Origin: Prescottella defluvii
GTDB taxonomy: Bacteria; Actinomycetota; Actinomycetes; Mycobacteriales; Mycobacteriaceae
DNA length: 64,000 nt
Assembly (NCBI RefSeq): GCF_000738775.1
Contig: NZ_JPOC01000017.1
Location: 1-64,000 of the forward strand
Direction: 5' to 3'
In this document: one piece after another, positions 34,089 to 43,612 of the stretch
Layout: each line of letters begins with the position of its first letter
How positions within the stretch are numbered: the stretch's first letter is position 1
Made by a program: the position numbers and the translations under genes
The notes under the pieces: generated by a model
Databases searched by the model: none
What the model was told of the DNA's origin: nothing
What the model saw: only the letters and a program-made list of their open reading frames with translations

Positions 34089-35054
34089 ATGCGCGCAATC
34101 GTGGTGTCCCAGTTCGGCGGCCCGGAGGTTCTCGTCCCCACGGAGGTGCCAGATCCCACGGTCGGTGCCGGTGACCTGCTGGTGGCCACCGACGCGATCG
34201 GCATCAACTTCATCGACACCTATTTCCGCACCGGAACCTATGCCCGCGACGTCCCGTACGTGCCGGGCGACGAGGGGTCCGGCGTGGTGCTCGAGGTCGG
34301 ATCCGGTGTGACGGACTTCGCGGTGGGTGATCGGGTCGCGTGGGCGGCGGCGCCCGGCAGTTACGCCGAGAAGGTCGCCGTGCCCGCCACGGTCGCGGTG
34401 AAGGTCCCGGACGGTGTGGCTCCCGAGTCGGCGGCGTCGGCGCTGCTTCAGGGCATGACCGCGCACTACCTGATCGAGTCGGCGTATCCCGCGCAGGCCG
34501 GGGACACCGTCCTCGTGCACGCCGGCGCGGGTGGCGTGGGTCTGCTGCTGACGCAGATGGCGGCCGCGAAGGACGTCAAGGTGATCACGACGGTCTCCAG
34601 CGACGAGAAGGAGGCCCTGTCGCGTGAGGCGGGCGCGTGGCGGGTGCTGCGGTACGGCACCGGGCTCGCGGAGCAGGTTCGTGAGGTCACCGGCGGCGAG
34701 GGCGTCGCCGCGGTGTACGACGGCGTAGGCAAGGACACGTTCGATGCGAGTCTCGCGTCGCTGCGGATCCGCGGCACCCTGGTGCTGTTCGGGGCGGCGA
34801 GTGGACCCGTCCCACCGTTCGACCTGCAGCGCCTGAACTCGTCGGGATCGCTCTACGTCACTCGCCCCACGCTCGCGCACTACGTGCGGACCCGGGAGGA
34901 GTTGACGTGGCGCGCGGGCGCGGTGCTGGACGCGATCGCCGCCGGGACGCTGACGCTGCGCGTCGGCGGCAGCTACCCGCTCGCGGACGCTGCGCGGGCG
35001 CACGGTGACCTCGAGGGCCGCAGGACCACCGGGTCGATCGTGCTGACGCCGTAG
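34089..35054 (+). CDS. qor: NADPH:quinone oxidoreductase (zinc-independent MDR family)
   Basis: The 321-aa medium-chain reductase lacks the zinc cysteines of alcohol dehydrogenases. It has MRAIVVSQFGGPEVL at the start, PGDEGSGVVLEVG, QGMTAHYLIESAYPAQAGDTVLVHAGAGGVGLLLTQMA (nucleotide-binding GAGGVG), and the end PLADAARAHGDLEGRRTTGSIVL. It reduces quinones or related enones with NADPH. It corresponds to Rv1454c. A GTG at 34080 is in frame, but the ATG at 34089 fits the family N-terminus and the leaderless spacing. Confidence 0.9.
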   Translation: MRAIVVSQFGGPEVLVPTEVPDPTVGAGDLLVATDAIGINFIDTYFRTGTYARDVPYVPGDEGSGVVLEVGSGVTDFAVGDRVAWAAAPGSYAEKVAVPATVAVKVPDGVAPESAASALLQGMTAHYLIESAYPAQAGDTVLVHAGAGGVGLLLTQMAAAKDVKVITTVSSDEKEALSREAGAWRVLRYGTGLAEQVREVTGGEGVAAVYDGVGKDTFDASLASLRIRGTLVLFGAASGPVPPFDLQRLNSSGSLYVTRPTLAHYVRTREELTWRAGAVLDAIAAGTLTLRVGGSYPLADAARAHGDLEGRRTTGSIVLTP

Positions 35055-35072
35055 TCGACCGTGCACACGAGA

Positions 35073-35102
35073 GCAGGGCCCGCTCCGGAGAGCGGGCCCT
35101 GC
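35073..35102. terminator. Bidirectional terminator between qor and ctaB
   Basis: GCAGGGCCCGCTC (35073-35085) pairs perfectly over 13 bp with 35090-35102 around a CGGA tetraloop. Flanking GCACAC and GTGTGC can extend the stem with small bulges. It lies between two convergent genes. Confidence 0.9.
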
Positions 35103-35114
35103 CTCGGTGTGCGA

Positions 35115-36104
35115 TCAGAAGTAGCTGGCGATCGTGTTCCAGCCGAGCACCGAGTCCACGGCCAGACCGCAGCACACCACCGCGAGGTAGTTGTTGGACT
35201 GCAGGAACAGCTTCAGCGGCTTGATGGGGGTGCCGCCGCGCACGCTCCGGTACAGCTGGTGGGCGACGAGCAGGAACCAGGCGCCGGCCAGCAGGGTGAC
35301 GACCGCGTAGATCCAGCCGGCCGCCGGCACCAGTGCCAGCGACGCGAGGACGGTGGCCCACGTGTAGATCACGATCTGCTTGGTGACGTGCTCCTCGGAG
35401 GCGATGACCGGGAGCATCGGGACGCCGGCCGCCTTGTAGTCCTCCTTGTAGCGCATTCCGAGCGCCCAGGTGTGCGGCGGCGTCCAGAAGAAGATGATCA
35501 GGAACAGCACGAGGGGTTCCCAGCTCAGCGATCCGGTGACCGCGGCCCAGCCGACCATGACCGGCATGCAACCGGCGGCACCACCCCAGATCACGTTCTG
35601 CCAGGTACGACGCTTGAGCACCATCGTGTAGACGAGCACGTAGAAGGCGATGGTGAGGACCACCAGGAAACCGGCGAGCAGGTTCGCGCGCCACCACAGC
35701 CACAGGAACGACGCGACACCGAGCGTCATGCCGAACACGAACGCGTTCCGTGTCGGGACGGCCTGGCGAGCCAGCGGTCGCAGGGCGGTCCGCTTCATCA
35801 CCTTGTCGATGTCGGCGTCGACGACACAGTTGAGCGAGTTGGCGCTGGCCGCACCCATCCAGCCACCGAACAGCGTGCTGATGATGAGGACGAGGTCGAT
35901 GTGACCGCGGTCCGCGAGGAGCATCGCCGGAATCGTCGCGACGAGCAGCAGCTCGATCACCCGCGGCTTCGTCAGCGCGATATACGCCAGAATCGTCGCC
36001 GAGATTCGCCCCCACCGGGTGGCGTTCTCCCGCGCAGCCTTCGATTCGGATGCGGCGGCGGGGCTGCCGAAGCCATGTCCGCTCGGCCGTTGCCCTGTAC
36101 GCAC
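35115..36104 (-). CDS. ctaB: Protoheme IX farnesyltransferase (heme O synthase)
   Basis: CtaB transfers a farnesyl group to heme B to make heme O, the substrate of CtaA. The 329-aa membrane protein shows the UbiA-family motif [24 protein letters not shown] (NxxxDxxxD) and about nine helices (such as [16 protein letters not shown] and [23 protein letters not shown]). The GTG at 36104 is chosen because AAGGAG lies at proper spacing; an ATG 18 nt upstream lacks one. It is divergent from tkt, as in M. tuberculosis Rv1451. Confidence 0.94.
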   Translation of the reverse strand: MRTGQRPSGHGFGSPAAASESKAARENATRWGRISATILAYIALTKPRVIELLLVATIPAMLLADRGHIDLVLIISTLFGGWMGAASANSLNCVVDADIDKVMKRTALRPLARQAVPTRNAFVFGMTLGVASFLWLWWRANLLAGFLVVLTIAFYVLVYTMVLKRRTWQNVIWGGAAGCMPVMVGWAAVTGSLSWEPLVLFLIIFFWTPPHTWALGMRYKEDYKAAGVPMLPVIASEEHVTKQIVIYTWATVLASLALVPAAGWIYAVVTLLAGAWFLLVAHQLYRSVRGGTPIKPLKLFLQSNNYLAVVCCGLAVDSVLGWNTIASYF

Positions 36105-36134
36105 GCTATCTCCTTGCCCCACGCGACTACATCC

Positions 36135-36162
36135 TCGTTTGCTACTGCACTACTACAAACGA
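36135..36162. promoter_or_regulatory. Inverted repeat in the ctaB-tkt intergenic region
   Basis: TCGTTTG (36135-36141) and CAAACGA (36156-36162) form 7-bp arms separated by 14 nt, 31 bp upstream of the ctaB start in an unusually AT-rich patch. It could be a regulator site for ctaB or for the tkt operon. The rest of the 205-bp gap holds a candidate TAGGCT box (36217-36222) and the tkt AGGAG. Confidence 0.4.
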
Positions 36163-36309
36163 TGGTAGACGCCGCCAACGTGCGAACCGAATCGACCCGA
36201 ACGGGGAGGCACAACTAGGCTGGAGGCGCACTCGAGGTCCGGCGATGCCCACTGCACCCTCCGGATTCCTTCCGGCTCCACGTACAACCATGTCAGGAGA
36301 CATCTGCCC

Positions 36310-38412
36310 GTGTCGATCACAGACGAGATCCGCGTCCTCACGCAACCGGTCCACCCCAGCGACTGGACCGACCTGGACACCAAGGCCGTCGACACCGCAC
36401 GAGTCCTCGCGGCGGACGCGGTCCAGAAGGTCGGCAACGGCCACCCGGGCACCGCGATGAGCCTCGCGCCGCTGGCGTACACGCTGTTCCAGCGGGTGCT
36501 GCGCCACAACCCGAAGAATCCGGAGTGGGTCGGACGCGACCGCTTCGTGCTCTCGTGCGGGCACAGCAGCCTGACGCTGTACGTGCAGCTGTACCTGTCG
36601 GGATACGGCCTGGAACTGTCCGACCTCGAGGCGCTGCGCACGTGGGGCTCGCTCACCCCGGGCCACCCCGAGTTCGGTCACACGGCCGGCGTCGAGATGA
36701 CCACCGGTCCGCTGGGTCAGGGCCTGGCGTCGTCGGTCGGCATGGCGATGGCCGCCCGCCGCGAGCGTGGCCTGTTCGATCCGGACACCGCGGCCGGCGC
36801 CAGCCCGTTCGACCACTACGTCTACGTGATCGCGTCCGACGGCGACCTGCAGGAGGGTGTCACCTCCGAGGCGTCGTCCATCGCGGGCGTCCAGCAGCTG
36901 GGCAACCTCATCGTCTTCTACGACGACAACGAGATCTCCATCGAGCACGACACCGCGATCGCGTTCGGTGAGGACGTCGCGAAGCGCTACGAGGCCTACG
37001 GCTGGCACGTCCAGCGGGTCGAGGGCGGCGAGAACGTCTCCGCGATCCTCGACGCCGTCGAGGCCGCCAAGGCGGTCACCGACAAGCCGTCGATCATCGT
37101 GATGCGCACGATCATCGGCTACCCGGCCCCGACGATGATGAACACCGGCGACGTGCACGGCGCCGCGCTCGGCGCCGAAGAGGTCGCGGGCGTCAAGCGC
37201 GCGCTCGGCTTCGATCCGGAGAAGAGCTTCGACGTCGACCCCGCCGCCTTCGAGCACGCCCGCCAGGTCGCCGACCGCGGTGCCGCGGCGCACGCCGAGT
37301 GGCAGGCCGACTTCGACGCGTGGGCCGCTCGTGAGCCGGAGCGCAAGGCGCTGTTCGACCGCCTGCACGCGGGCGAGTTCCCGGAGGGCTGGACCGATCA
37401 CCTGCCGACGTGGGATGCGGACGCGAAGGGCGTCGCGACCCGCAAGGCGTCGGGCAAGACGCTGAACGCGCTGGGGCCGATCCTGCCGGAGCTGTGGGGC
37501 GGCTCGGCCGACCTCGCGGGCAGCAACAACACGACGATCGACGGTTCGGACTCGTTCGGCCCGACGTCGATCTCGACTAAGGACTGGAACGCGCAGCCGT
37601 ACGGCCGCACGCTGCACTTCGGCATCCGCGAGCACGCGATGGGCTCGATCATCAACGGCATCGACCTGCACGGGCCGACCCGCGCCTACGGTGGCACGTT
37701 CCTGGTGTTCAGCGACTACATGCGTCCGGCGGTCCGTCTGGCCGCGCTGATGCAGACGCCGGCGCTGTACGTGTGGACGCACGACTCCATCGGTCTCGGT
37801 GAGGACGGCCCGACGCACCAGCCGATCGAGCACCTCGCGTCGCTGCGCGCGATCCCGAACATGTCCGTCATCCGTCCGGGTGACGCCAACGAGACCGCCC
37901 AGGCGTGGAAGGCCGCGCTCGAGCACAAGACCGGCCCCACCGCCCTGGCGCTGACCCGTCAGGACATCCCGGTCCTCGAGGGCACCCGCGAAAAAGCTGC
38001 CAAGGGCGTCAAGTTCGGCGCGTACATCCTGGCCGAGGCGTCGACCGGCACCCCCGAGGTGATCCTGCTGGGCACCGGTTCGGAGCTGCAGCTGGCGGTC
38101 GCCGCCCGCGAGGCGCTCGAGGCGGACGGCATCGCCACCCGCGTCGTGTCGGTCCCCTGCCTCGACTGGTTCGAGCAGCAGGACCAGGCATACCGCGACG
38201 AGATCCTGCCGCCCGCGGTCCGCGCCCGCGTCTCCGTCGAGGCCGGCATCGCGATGCCGTGGTACAAGATCCTCGGCAGCGACGGCGAGGCCGTGTCGAT
38301 CGAGCACTACGGCGCCTCCGCCGACCACAAGACGCTGTTCCGCGAGTTCGGCTTCACCGCCGAGGCCGTCACCGACGCGGCTCGCCGCGTCGCTGCACGT
38401 GTGAAGGGATGA
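36310..38412 (+). CDS. tkt: Transketolase
   Basis: This TPP enzyme moves two-carbon units in the pentose phosphate pathway. The 700-aa protein has the N-terminal GNGHPGTAMSLAPLAYTLF, the TPP/Mg motif IASDGDLQEGVTSEASSIAG...DDNEISIEH, and the pyrimidine-domain motif DSIGLGEDGPTHQPIEHLASLRAIP. A GTG start follows an AGGAG box. It is the first gene of tkt-tal-zwf-opcA-pgl, the conserved actinobacterial pentose-phosphate operon, and corresponds to Rv1449c. Confidence 0.97.
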   Translation: MSITDEIRVLTQPVHPSDWTDLDTKAVDTARVLAADAVQKVGNGHPGTAMSLAPLAYTLFQRVLRHNPKNPEWVGRDRFVLSCGHSSLTLYVQLYLSGYGLELSDLEALRTWGSLTPGHPEFGHTAGVEMTTGPLGQGLASSVGMAMAARRERGLFDPDTAAGASPFDHYVYVIASDGDLQEGVTSEASSIAGVQQLGNLIVFYDDNEISIEHDTAIAFGEDVAKRYEAYGWHVQRVEGGENVSAILDAVEAAKAVTDKPSIIVMRTIIGYPAPTMMNTGDVHGAALGAEEVAGVKRALGFDPEKSFDVDPAAFEHARQVADRGAAAHAEWQADFDAWAAREPERKALFDRLHAGEFPEGWTDHLPTWDADAKGVATRKASGKTLNALGPILPELWGGSADLAGSNNTTIDGSDSFGPTSISTKDWNAQPYGRTLHFGIREHAMGSIINGIDLHGPTRAYGGTFLVFSDYMRPAVRLAALMQTPALYVWTHDSIGLGEDGPTHQPIEHLASLRAIPNMSVIRPGDANETAQAWKAALEHKTGPTALALTRQDIPVLEGTREKAAKGVKFGAYILAEASTGTPEVILLGTGSELQLAVAAREALEADGIATRVVSVPCLDWFEQQDQAYRDEILPPAVRARVSVEAGIAMPWYKILGSDGEAVSIEHYGASADHKTLFREFGFTAEAVTDAARRVAARVKG

Positions 38413-38418
38413 TTCACC

Positions 38419-39549
38419 ATGACTGACACCGCAACCCAGAACGCCAACCTCGCCGCCCTCGCCGCGGCGGGAGTGTCCGTGTGGCTCGACGATCTGTCGC
38501 GCACGCGGCTCGAGTCCGGCAACCTCGCGGAGCTGATCGCCACCCGCAGCGTCGTCGGCGTCACCACCAATCCGTCGATCTTCCAGGCCGCGCTGAAGGG
38601 CCCCGAGTACCACGCCCAGCTGCACGAGCTGGCGGCGCGTGGTGCCGGCGTCGACGAGACCGTCCGCGCGCTCACCACCGACGACGTGCGCGACGCGTGC
38701 GAGGTCCTGGCCCCGCAGGCCGCGGCGTCGGACGGCGTCGACGGCCGTGTGTCGATCGAGGTCGATCCGCGTCTGGCCCACGAGACCGATGCCACGGTCG
38801 CGCAGGCGATCGAGCTGTGGAAGCTCGTCGACCGCGAGAACCTGCTCATCAAGATCCCGGCCACCAAGGCGGGTCTGCCCGCGATCACCCGTGTGATCGC
38901 GGAGGGCATCAGCGTCAACGTCACACTGATCTTCTCGGTCGAGCGCTACGAGGCCGTCATCGACGCGTACCTCGCGGGCCTCGAGGCCGCGCAGGCCGCC
39001 GGGCACGACCTGTCGAAGATCCACTCGGTGGCGTCGTTCTTCGTCTCGCGCGTGGACAGCGAGATCGACGGGCAGCTCGACAAGATCGGTTCGGAGGCGG
39101 CCCTCGCGCTGCGCGGCAAGGCCGGACTGGCCAACGCCCGCCTCGCGTACGCGTCGTACCAGCAGGTCTTCGAGGGTGGGTCGCGTTGGGCGGCGCTGGC
39201 GGCCGCCGGCGCCCGCGCGCAGCGTCCGCTGTGGGCGTCGACCGGCGTGAAGAACCCCGACTACCCGGACACGCTTTACGTGACCGACCTCGTCGCCCCG
39301 AACACCGTCAACACGATGCCGGAGAAGACGATGGAAGCGGTCGCCGATCACGGCGTCGTCTCCGGCGACACCATCTCGGGTACCGCCGCGGCGTCGCAGG
39401 CCGTCTTCGACCAGCTCGCCGCCGTCGGCATCGACATTCCCGCGGTGTTCGACAAGCTCGAGACCGAGGGCGTGGACAAGTTCGAGGTCTCGTGGAACGA
39501 GCTGCTCGACGCCATCTCGGAGCAGCTCTCCGCTGCTCGAGAGGGCTGA
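38419..39549 (+). CDS. tal: Transaldolase
   Basis: Transaldolase transfers dihydroxyacetone units between sugar phosphates. The 376-aa long-form protein has [33 protein letters not shown], the Schiff-base lysine in [16 protein letters not shown], and [35 protein letters not shown]. It starts 6 nt after the tkt stop. It corresponds to Rv1448c. Confidence 0.97.
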   Translation: MTDTATQNANLAALAAAGVSVWLDDLSRTRLESGNLAELIATRSVVGVTTNPSIFQAALKGPEYHAQLHELAARGAGVDETVRALTTDDVRDACEVLAPQAAASDGVDGRVSIEVDPRLAHETDATVAQAIELWKLVDRENLLIKIPATKAGLPAITRVIAEGISVNVTLIFSVERYEAVIDAYLAGLEAAQAAGHDLSKIHSVASFFVSRVDSEIDGQLDKIGSEAALALRGKAGLANARLAYASYQQVFEGGSRWAALAAAGARAQRPLWASTGVKNPDYPDTLYVTDLVAPNTVNTMPEKTMEAVADHGVVSGDTISGTAAASQAVFDQLAAVGIDIPAVFDKLETEGVDKFEVSWNELLDAISEQLSAAREG

Positions 39550-39553
39550 CCCC

Positions 39554-41095
39554 GTGAGCGGACCCGCGGCGGACGGTTGGATCAACCCACTTCGGGACAG
39601 CAGGGACCGGCGACTGCCTCGCATCGCCGGCCCCTGCGGCCTGGTGATCTTCGGTGTCACCGGCGATTTGGCTCGCAAGAAGCTGATGCCCGCGGTGTAC
39701 GACCTCGCCAACAGAGGCCTCCTACCGCCCGGGTTCGCTCTGGTCGGGTTCGCCCGGCGTGACTGGGCGGACCAGGATTTCGCACAGGTCGTGCACGACG
39801 CGGTGCGCGAGCATGCCCGCACACCGTTCAGTGAGGACGTCTGGGAGCAGCTCGCGAAGGGCATTCGCTTCGTGCAGGGCAGCTTCGACGACGCGGACGC
39901 CTTCGCGGACCTCTCCAACACTCTCGACACGCTGGACCGTGAGCGCGGCACCCGCGGCAATCATGCGTTCTACCTGTCGATTCCGCCCGCGCAGTTCCCG
40001 ACGGTGTGCGAGCAGCTGTCGCAGTCCGGTCTCGCCAAGTCCGCCGACGGGCAGTGGCGCCGGGTCGTCATCGAGAAGCCGTTCGGTCACGACCTCGAGA
40101 GCGCGCAGGAGCTCAATGCGGTGGTGAACAACGTGTTCCCGGAGGACATGGTGTTCCGCATCGACCACTATCTGGGCAAGGAGACGGTCCAGAACATCCT
40201 GGCGCTGCGTTTCGCGAACCAGCTGTTCGACCCGATCTGGAACGCGCACTACGTCGACCACGTTCAGATCACCATGGCCGAGGACATCGGGCTCGGGGGT
40301 CGGGCCGGGTACTACGACGGGATCGGCGCCGCGCGGGACGTCATCCAGAATCATCTGCTGCAGCTGCTGGCCTTCACCGCGATGGAGGAGCCGATCAGCT
40401 TCGAGCCGTCCGAGTTGCAGGCCGAGAAGATCAAGGTGCTGTCGGCGACCCGGCTCGCCGAGCCCCTCGACGAGACCACCGCCCGCGGTCAGTACGCGGG
40501 CGGCTGGCAGGGCGGACGCAAGGTCGTCGGGCTCCTCGAGGAGGACGGCTTCGCGCAGGACTCCACCACCGAGACCTACGCGGCGATCACCCTCGAGGTG
40601 GACACCCGCCGCTGGGCCGGGGTCCCGTTCTACCTCCGAACCGGAAAACGATTGGGCCGCAGGGTCACCGAGATCGCCGTCGTGTTCAAACGCGCCCCGC
40701 ATCTGCCCTTCGACGCGACCATGACCGAGGACCTCGGCCAGAACGCGTTGGTGATCCGGGTGCAACCCGACGAGGGCGTCACCATGCGATTCGGCTCCAA
40801 GGTGCCCGGATCGAGCATGGAGGTCCGGGACGTCAACATGGACTTCAGCTACGGGCAGGCGTTCACCGAGTCCTCCCCGGAGGCCTACGAGCGTCTGATC
40901 CTCGACGTCCTGCTGGGCGAGCCGTCCCTGTTCCCCGTCAACGCCGAGGTCGAGCTGTCGTGGAAGATCCTCGATCCCGTCCTCGAACACTGGGCGGCGA
41001 ACGGCAAGCCCGAGACCTACGAGGCCGGCACGTGGGGTCCGCCGTCGGCACAGGAAATGATGCGCCGCACCGGTCGCGAATGGAGAAGGCCGTGA
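39554..41095 (+). CDS. zwf: Glucose-6-phosphate 1-dehydrogenase
   Basis: This enzyme oxidises glucose-6-phosphate to 6-phosphogluconolactone and makes NADPH. The 513-aa protein has the NADP motif VIFGVTGDLARKKLMPAVYDL, the active-site signature RIDHYLGKETVQNILALRFANQLFDPIWN, and the substrate-domain motif FYLRTGKRLGRRVTEIAVVFK. The GTG start lies 4 nt after the tal stop. The gene ends in a GTGA overlap with opcA, its allosteric partner. Confidence 0.97.
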   Translation: MSGPAADGWINPLRDSRDRRLPRIAGPCGLVIFGVTGDLARKKLMPAVYDLANRGLLPPGFALVGFARRDWADQDFAQVVHDAVREHARTPFSEDVWEQLAKGIRFVQGSFDDADAFADLSNTLDTLDRERGTRGNHAFYLSIPPAQFPTVCEQLSQSGLAKSADGQWRRVVIEKPFGHDLESAQELNAVVNNVFPEDMVFRIDHYLGKETVQNILALRFANQLFDPIWNAHYVDHVQITMAEDIGLGGRAGYYDGIGAARDVIQNHLLQLLAFTAMEEPISFEPSELQAEKIKVLSATRLAEPLDETTARGQYAGGWQGGRKVVGLLEEDGFAQDSTTETYAAITLEVDTRRWAGVPFYLRTGKRLGRRVTEIAVVFKRAPHLPFDATMTEDLGQNALVIRVQPDEGVTMRFGSKVPGSSMEVRDVNMDFSYGQAFTESSPEAYERLILDVLLGEPSLFPVNAEVELSWKILDPVLEHWAANGKPETYEAGTWGPPSAQEMMRRTGREWRRP

Positions 41096-42000
41096 TCATC
41101 GAGCTGCCGGGCACCACCACCGGTGCGATCAACAAGAAGCTCGTCGAGCTCCGCGAGTCGGGCGGCGCGGTCACGTTGGGGCGGGTCCTGACGCTGGTCG
41201 TATGCACCCGGGACAGCAAGAACTCCGAGTACGTAATCGACGCCGCGAACGAGGCCAGCCGGGAGCATCCCTGTCGTGTCATCGTGGTGGCGCGCGGATC
41301 CCGTTCGGAAGAGACGCATCTCGACGCAGAGATCCGGGTCGGCGGCGACGCCGGCGCATCCGAGGTCGTGGTGCTGCGGGTGTACGGCGAACTCGCCGAC
41401 CACGAGGCCAGTGTCGTCGTCCCGTTCCTGCTGCCCGACACCCCCGTCGTCGCGTGGTGGCCCGAGGACGCCCCCACCGTGCCGGCGCTGGATCCGGTGG
41501 GCCGCTTGGCGATCCGTCGAATCACCGACGCCACCGGTGCCGAGGACCCCACGTCGACCATCAAGAGTCGGCTCGGGTCGTACACCGCCGGGGACACCGA
41601 CCTGGCGTGGAGCCGGGTCACGTACTGGCGGGCGCTGTTGACGTCCGCGCTCGACCAGCCGCCGCACGAGCCGATCGTCTCGGCGACGGTGTCGGGCCTG
41701 GCCACCGAGCCTGCTCTGGACGTACTGGCGGGCTGGCTGGCCGATCGGATCGACGGTCCGGTCCGCCGGCAGACCGGCGAGCTGTTCGTGGAGTTGAAGC
41801 TCGCGAACGACACCATCTCGATCAGCCGCCCGCAGGTCGAGACCACGGCGACCCTGAGCCGGACCGGTCAGCCCGACGCCCTGGTGGCGCTGGCCCGGCG
41901 CGAAACCCGGGACTGCCTGGCCGAGGAACTGCGGCGGCTCGATCCGGACGAAATCTACGAGGCTGCCCTGACCGGACTGTCGAAGGTGGAATATGTCTGA
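41092..42000 (+). CDS. opcA: Glucose-6-phosphate dehydrogenase assembly protein OpcA
   Basis: OpcA assembles or activates glucose-6-phosphate dehydrogenase in actinobacteria and cyanobacteria. The 302-aa protein begins MIIELPGTTTGAINKKLVELRESGGAVTLGRVLTLVV and contains EASREHPCRVIVVARG, VVVPFLLPDTPVVAWWPEDAP and a C-terminal ETRDCLAEELRRLDPDEIYE. The GTG at 41092 overlaps the zwf stop and has GGAGAAGG just upstream. It corresponds to Rv1446c. Confidence 0.95.
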   Translation: MIIELPGTTTGAINKKLVELRESGGAVTLGRVLTLVVCTRDSKNSEYVIDAANEASREHPCRVIVVARGSRSEETHLDAEIRVGGDAGASEVVVLRVYGELADHEASVVVPFLLPDTPVVAWWPEDAPTVPALDPVGRLAIRRITDATGAEDPTSTIKSRLGSYTAGDTDLAWSRVTYWRALLTSALDQPPHEPIVSATVSGLATEPALDVLAGWLADRIDGPVRRQTGELFVELKLANDTISISRPQVETTATLSRTGQPDALVALARRETRDCLAEELRRLDPDEIYEAALTGLSKVEYV

Positions 42001-42742
42001 CCTGAACGAGATTCACCGCTACGCGGACACCGACGCCCTGGTGCGTGCGGCCGCGGAACGCTTCGTCGACGCCGTCGTTGCGGCGCAGCAGGCCCGCGGG
42101 TCCGCATCGGTGGTGCTCACCGGCGGCGGCACCGGCATCGCGCTGCTCGAACATGTCCGGGAGAACCCGGGGGCGATCGACTGGTCGGCGCTGGACGTGT
42201 TCTTCGGCGACGAGCGTTTCCTGCCGGCGGGCGATCCCGAACGCAACGAGGTGCAGGCGCACCAGGCGCTGCTGGACCATGTTCCGGTGGACCCGGCACG
42301 CGTCCACGTGATGGCCGCGTCCGACGGTGCGTACGGCAGTGACCCGGTCACCGCGGCCGCGGCCTACGCCGAGGTGCTCGACGCGTTCGGCTCCGATCGC
42401 ACCGGCCCCCTGTTCGACGTCCACCTCCTGGGCATGGGCGGTGAGGGGCACGTCAATTCACTGTTCCCCCACACCGATGCGGTCCGGGAGAACGAGAAGT
42501 TGGTCGTCGCGGTCACCGACTCCCCCAAGCCGCCCGCGGTGCGGGTCACGCTCACGCTGCCGGCACTGCAGTCGGCCCGCGAGGTGTGGCTGATCACCTC
42601 GGGCGAGGCGAAGGCCGAGGCGGTCGCCGCCGCTGTCGGTGGCGCTTCCGCCGACGAGATCCCGGCCGCGGGTGCACGCGGGATCGAGAAGACCGTGTGG
42701 CTGCTCGACGAGACCGCCGCGAGCGGACTGTCCCGCTCCTGA
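41993..42742 (+). CDS. pgl: 6-Phosphogluconolactonase
   Basis: The enzyme hydrolyses 6-phosphogluconolactone, completing the oxidative pentose phosphate steps begun by zwf. The 249-aa product has VVLTGGGTGIALLEHV, DVFFGDERFLPAGDPERNEVQAHQALLDHV, and HLLGMGGEGHVNSLFPHTDAV, a slightly altered form of the usual GMGxDGHxASLFP motif. It ends with LPALQSAREVWLITSGEAKAEAV. It overlaps opcA by 8 nt. It corresponds to Rv1445c (devB). Confidence 0.94.
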   Translation: MSDLNEIHRYADTDALVRAAAERFVDAVVAAQQARGSASVVLTGGGTGIALLEHVRENPGAIDWSALDVFFGDERFLPAGDPERNEVQAHQALLDHVPVDPARVHVMAASDGAYGSDPVTAAAAYAEVLDAFGSDRTGPLFDVHLLGMGGEGHVNSLFPHTDAVRENEKLVVAVTDSPKPPAVRVTLTLPALQSAREVWLITSGEAKAEAVAAAVGGASADEIPAAGARGIEKTVWLLDETAASGLSRS

Positions 42743-42754
42743 CACCGGCCGCGG

Positions 42755-42922
42755 TCAGTCCGGTTGGTCCTCGACCGGCCGGACCGGCCGCGGAGGTTCA
42801 CCGGCGTCGGCCACGATGGGCCGTGGCCGACACCCGGTCGCCAACAGTCCCCCGCTGCGCGGCCCGCTCGCACCGCGTGCTCCGAGACGTCGATACGTCG
42901 CATCCCTCGGGTATCGCTCCAT
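42755..42922 (-). CDS. Possible small Pro/Arg-rich protein
   Basis: In the 294-bp gap after pgl, a minus-strand frame from an ATG with a GGAAGGGAG box encodes 55 aa (MERYPRDATYRRLGARGASG, then a Pro/Arg-rich end). A start 10 codons upstream (42952) is also possible. No homology is recognised, and Arg/Pro-rich frames arise easily in such GC-rich DNA. The rest of the gap holds the TAGTCT promoter of the next gene. Confidence 0.3.
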   Translation of the reverse strand: MERYPRDATYRRLGARGASGPRSGGLLATGCRPRPIVADAGEPPRPVRPVEDQPD

Positions 42923-43024
42923 CGGTCGGCTCCCTTCCTGACGCTCCGTCATTGCTTCCGTTCGATCAGTAGGACGTGGCTGGGCGCCGATCGGTTCCCT
43001 CAGTCGCCCAGCCGATCCCGGCGG

Positions 43025-43030
43025 TAGTCT
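43025..43030 (+). promoter_or_regulatory. Putative -10 box of the 43037-43492 gene
   Basis: TAGTCT fits TANNNT and ends 6 nt before GTG 43037. There is no Shine-Dalgarno. Confidence 0.45.
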
Positions 43031-43036
43031 GCGGTG

Positions 43037-43492
43037 GTGGACCGCGATGAGTACCTGACGACGCTGGCTGCCGTGCTGAACGATCACACCGACGCGGCCG
43101 CTGCCGAGCTCACCGCGATCCTCGACGCCCTTCCGGCGGAGACGACCGAACTGTGCATCGACGTCTTCCCCGACCAGGACGGCGAGGGCACCTTCGACGT
43201 CCTGGTTCGCCTCGAAGGACCCGACCACTTCGCGCTGAACAAGACGATCGACGCCCACCGCCATCTCTTCGGCGTCGTGTACACCGAGGACGGGCTCGAC
43301 CCGGACGTTCCGCAGTGGTCGCGCAGCGCCCCTTTCTGCGTCCAGGACGCGGTGGTCGACGCCGCCGCGGCCTGGATCGCCCAGTTGTGGTCCCGGGTCG
43401 GTGAGGGTCGGTCGACCGTGCCCTGGCACGTCGAGGGCCACGACAGCTACGGAACCATCACCCCGCTGCTGTTCGCGGCGACGACCGGGTAG
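43037..43492 (+). CDS. Conserved hypothetical protein following pgl
   Basis: The 151-aa acidic cytoplasmic protein begins MDRDEYLTTLAAVLNDHTDAAAAELTAILDALPAE and contains CIDVFPDQDGEGTFDVLVRLEGPDHFALNKTID and YTEDGLDPDVPQWS. A hypothetical gene, Rv1444c, sits at the same place after devB in M. tuberculosis. The function is unknown. Two tandem GTG codons (43034, 43037) are possible. The second lies 6 nt after a TAGTCT box and gives MDRDEYL. Confidence 0.75.
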   Translation: MDRDEYLTTLAAVLNDHTDAAAAELTAILDALPAETTELCIDVFPDQDGEGTFDVLVRLEGPDHFALNKTIDAHRHLFGVVYTEDGLDPDVPQWSRSAPFCVQDAVVDAAAAWIAQLWSRVGEGRSTVPWHVEGHDSYGTITPLLFAATTG

Positions 43493-43612
43493 GGACCGCA
43501 CCGCTCGGGCTCATCCCGATGCGGTCGAGTTCACCTCCAGGCCCTCGTGATTCACTTTGATCCGAGATTTCGCCGGCCGATCCCTGCCGGTCGGACGTAT
43601 GGGGAGACGAAC

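Noticed and set aside
36142-39960. A 1272-codon open frame antisense to tkt, tal and zwf
   Set aside because: It spans three well-identified genes and the tkt promoter, and its composition is that of an antisense shadow.
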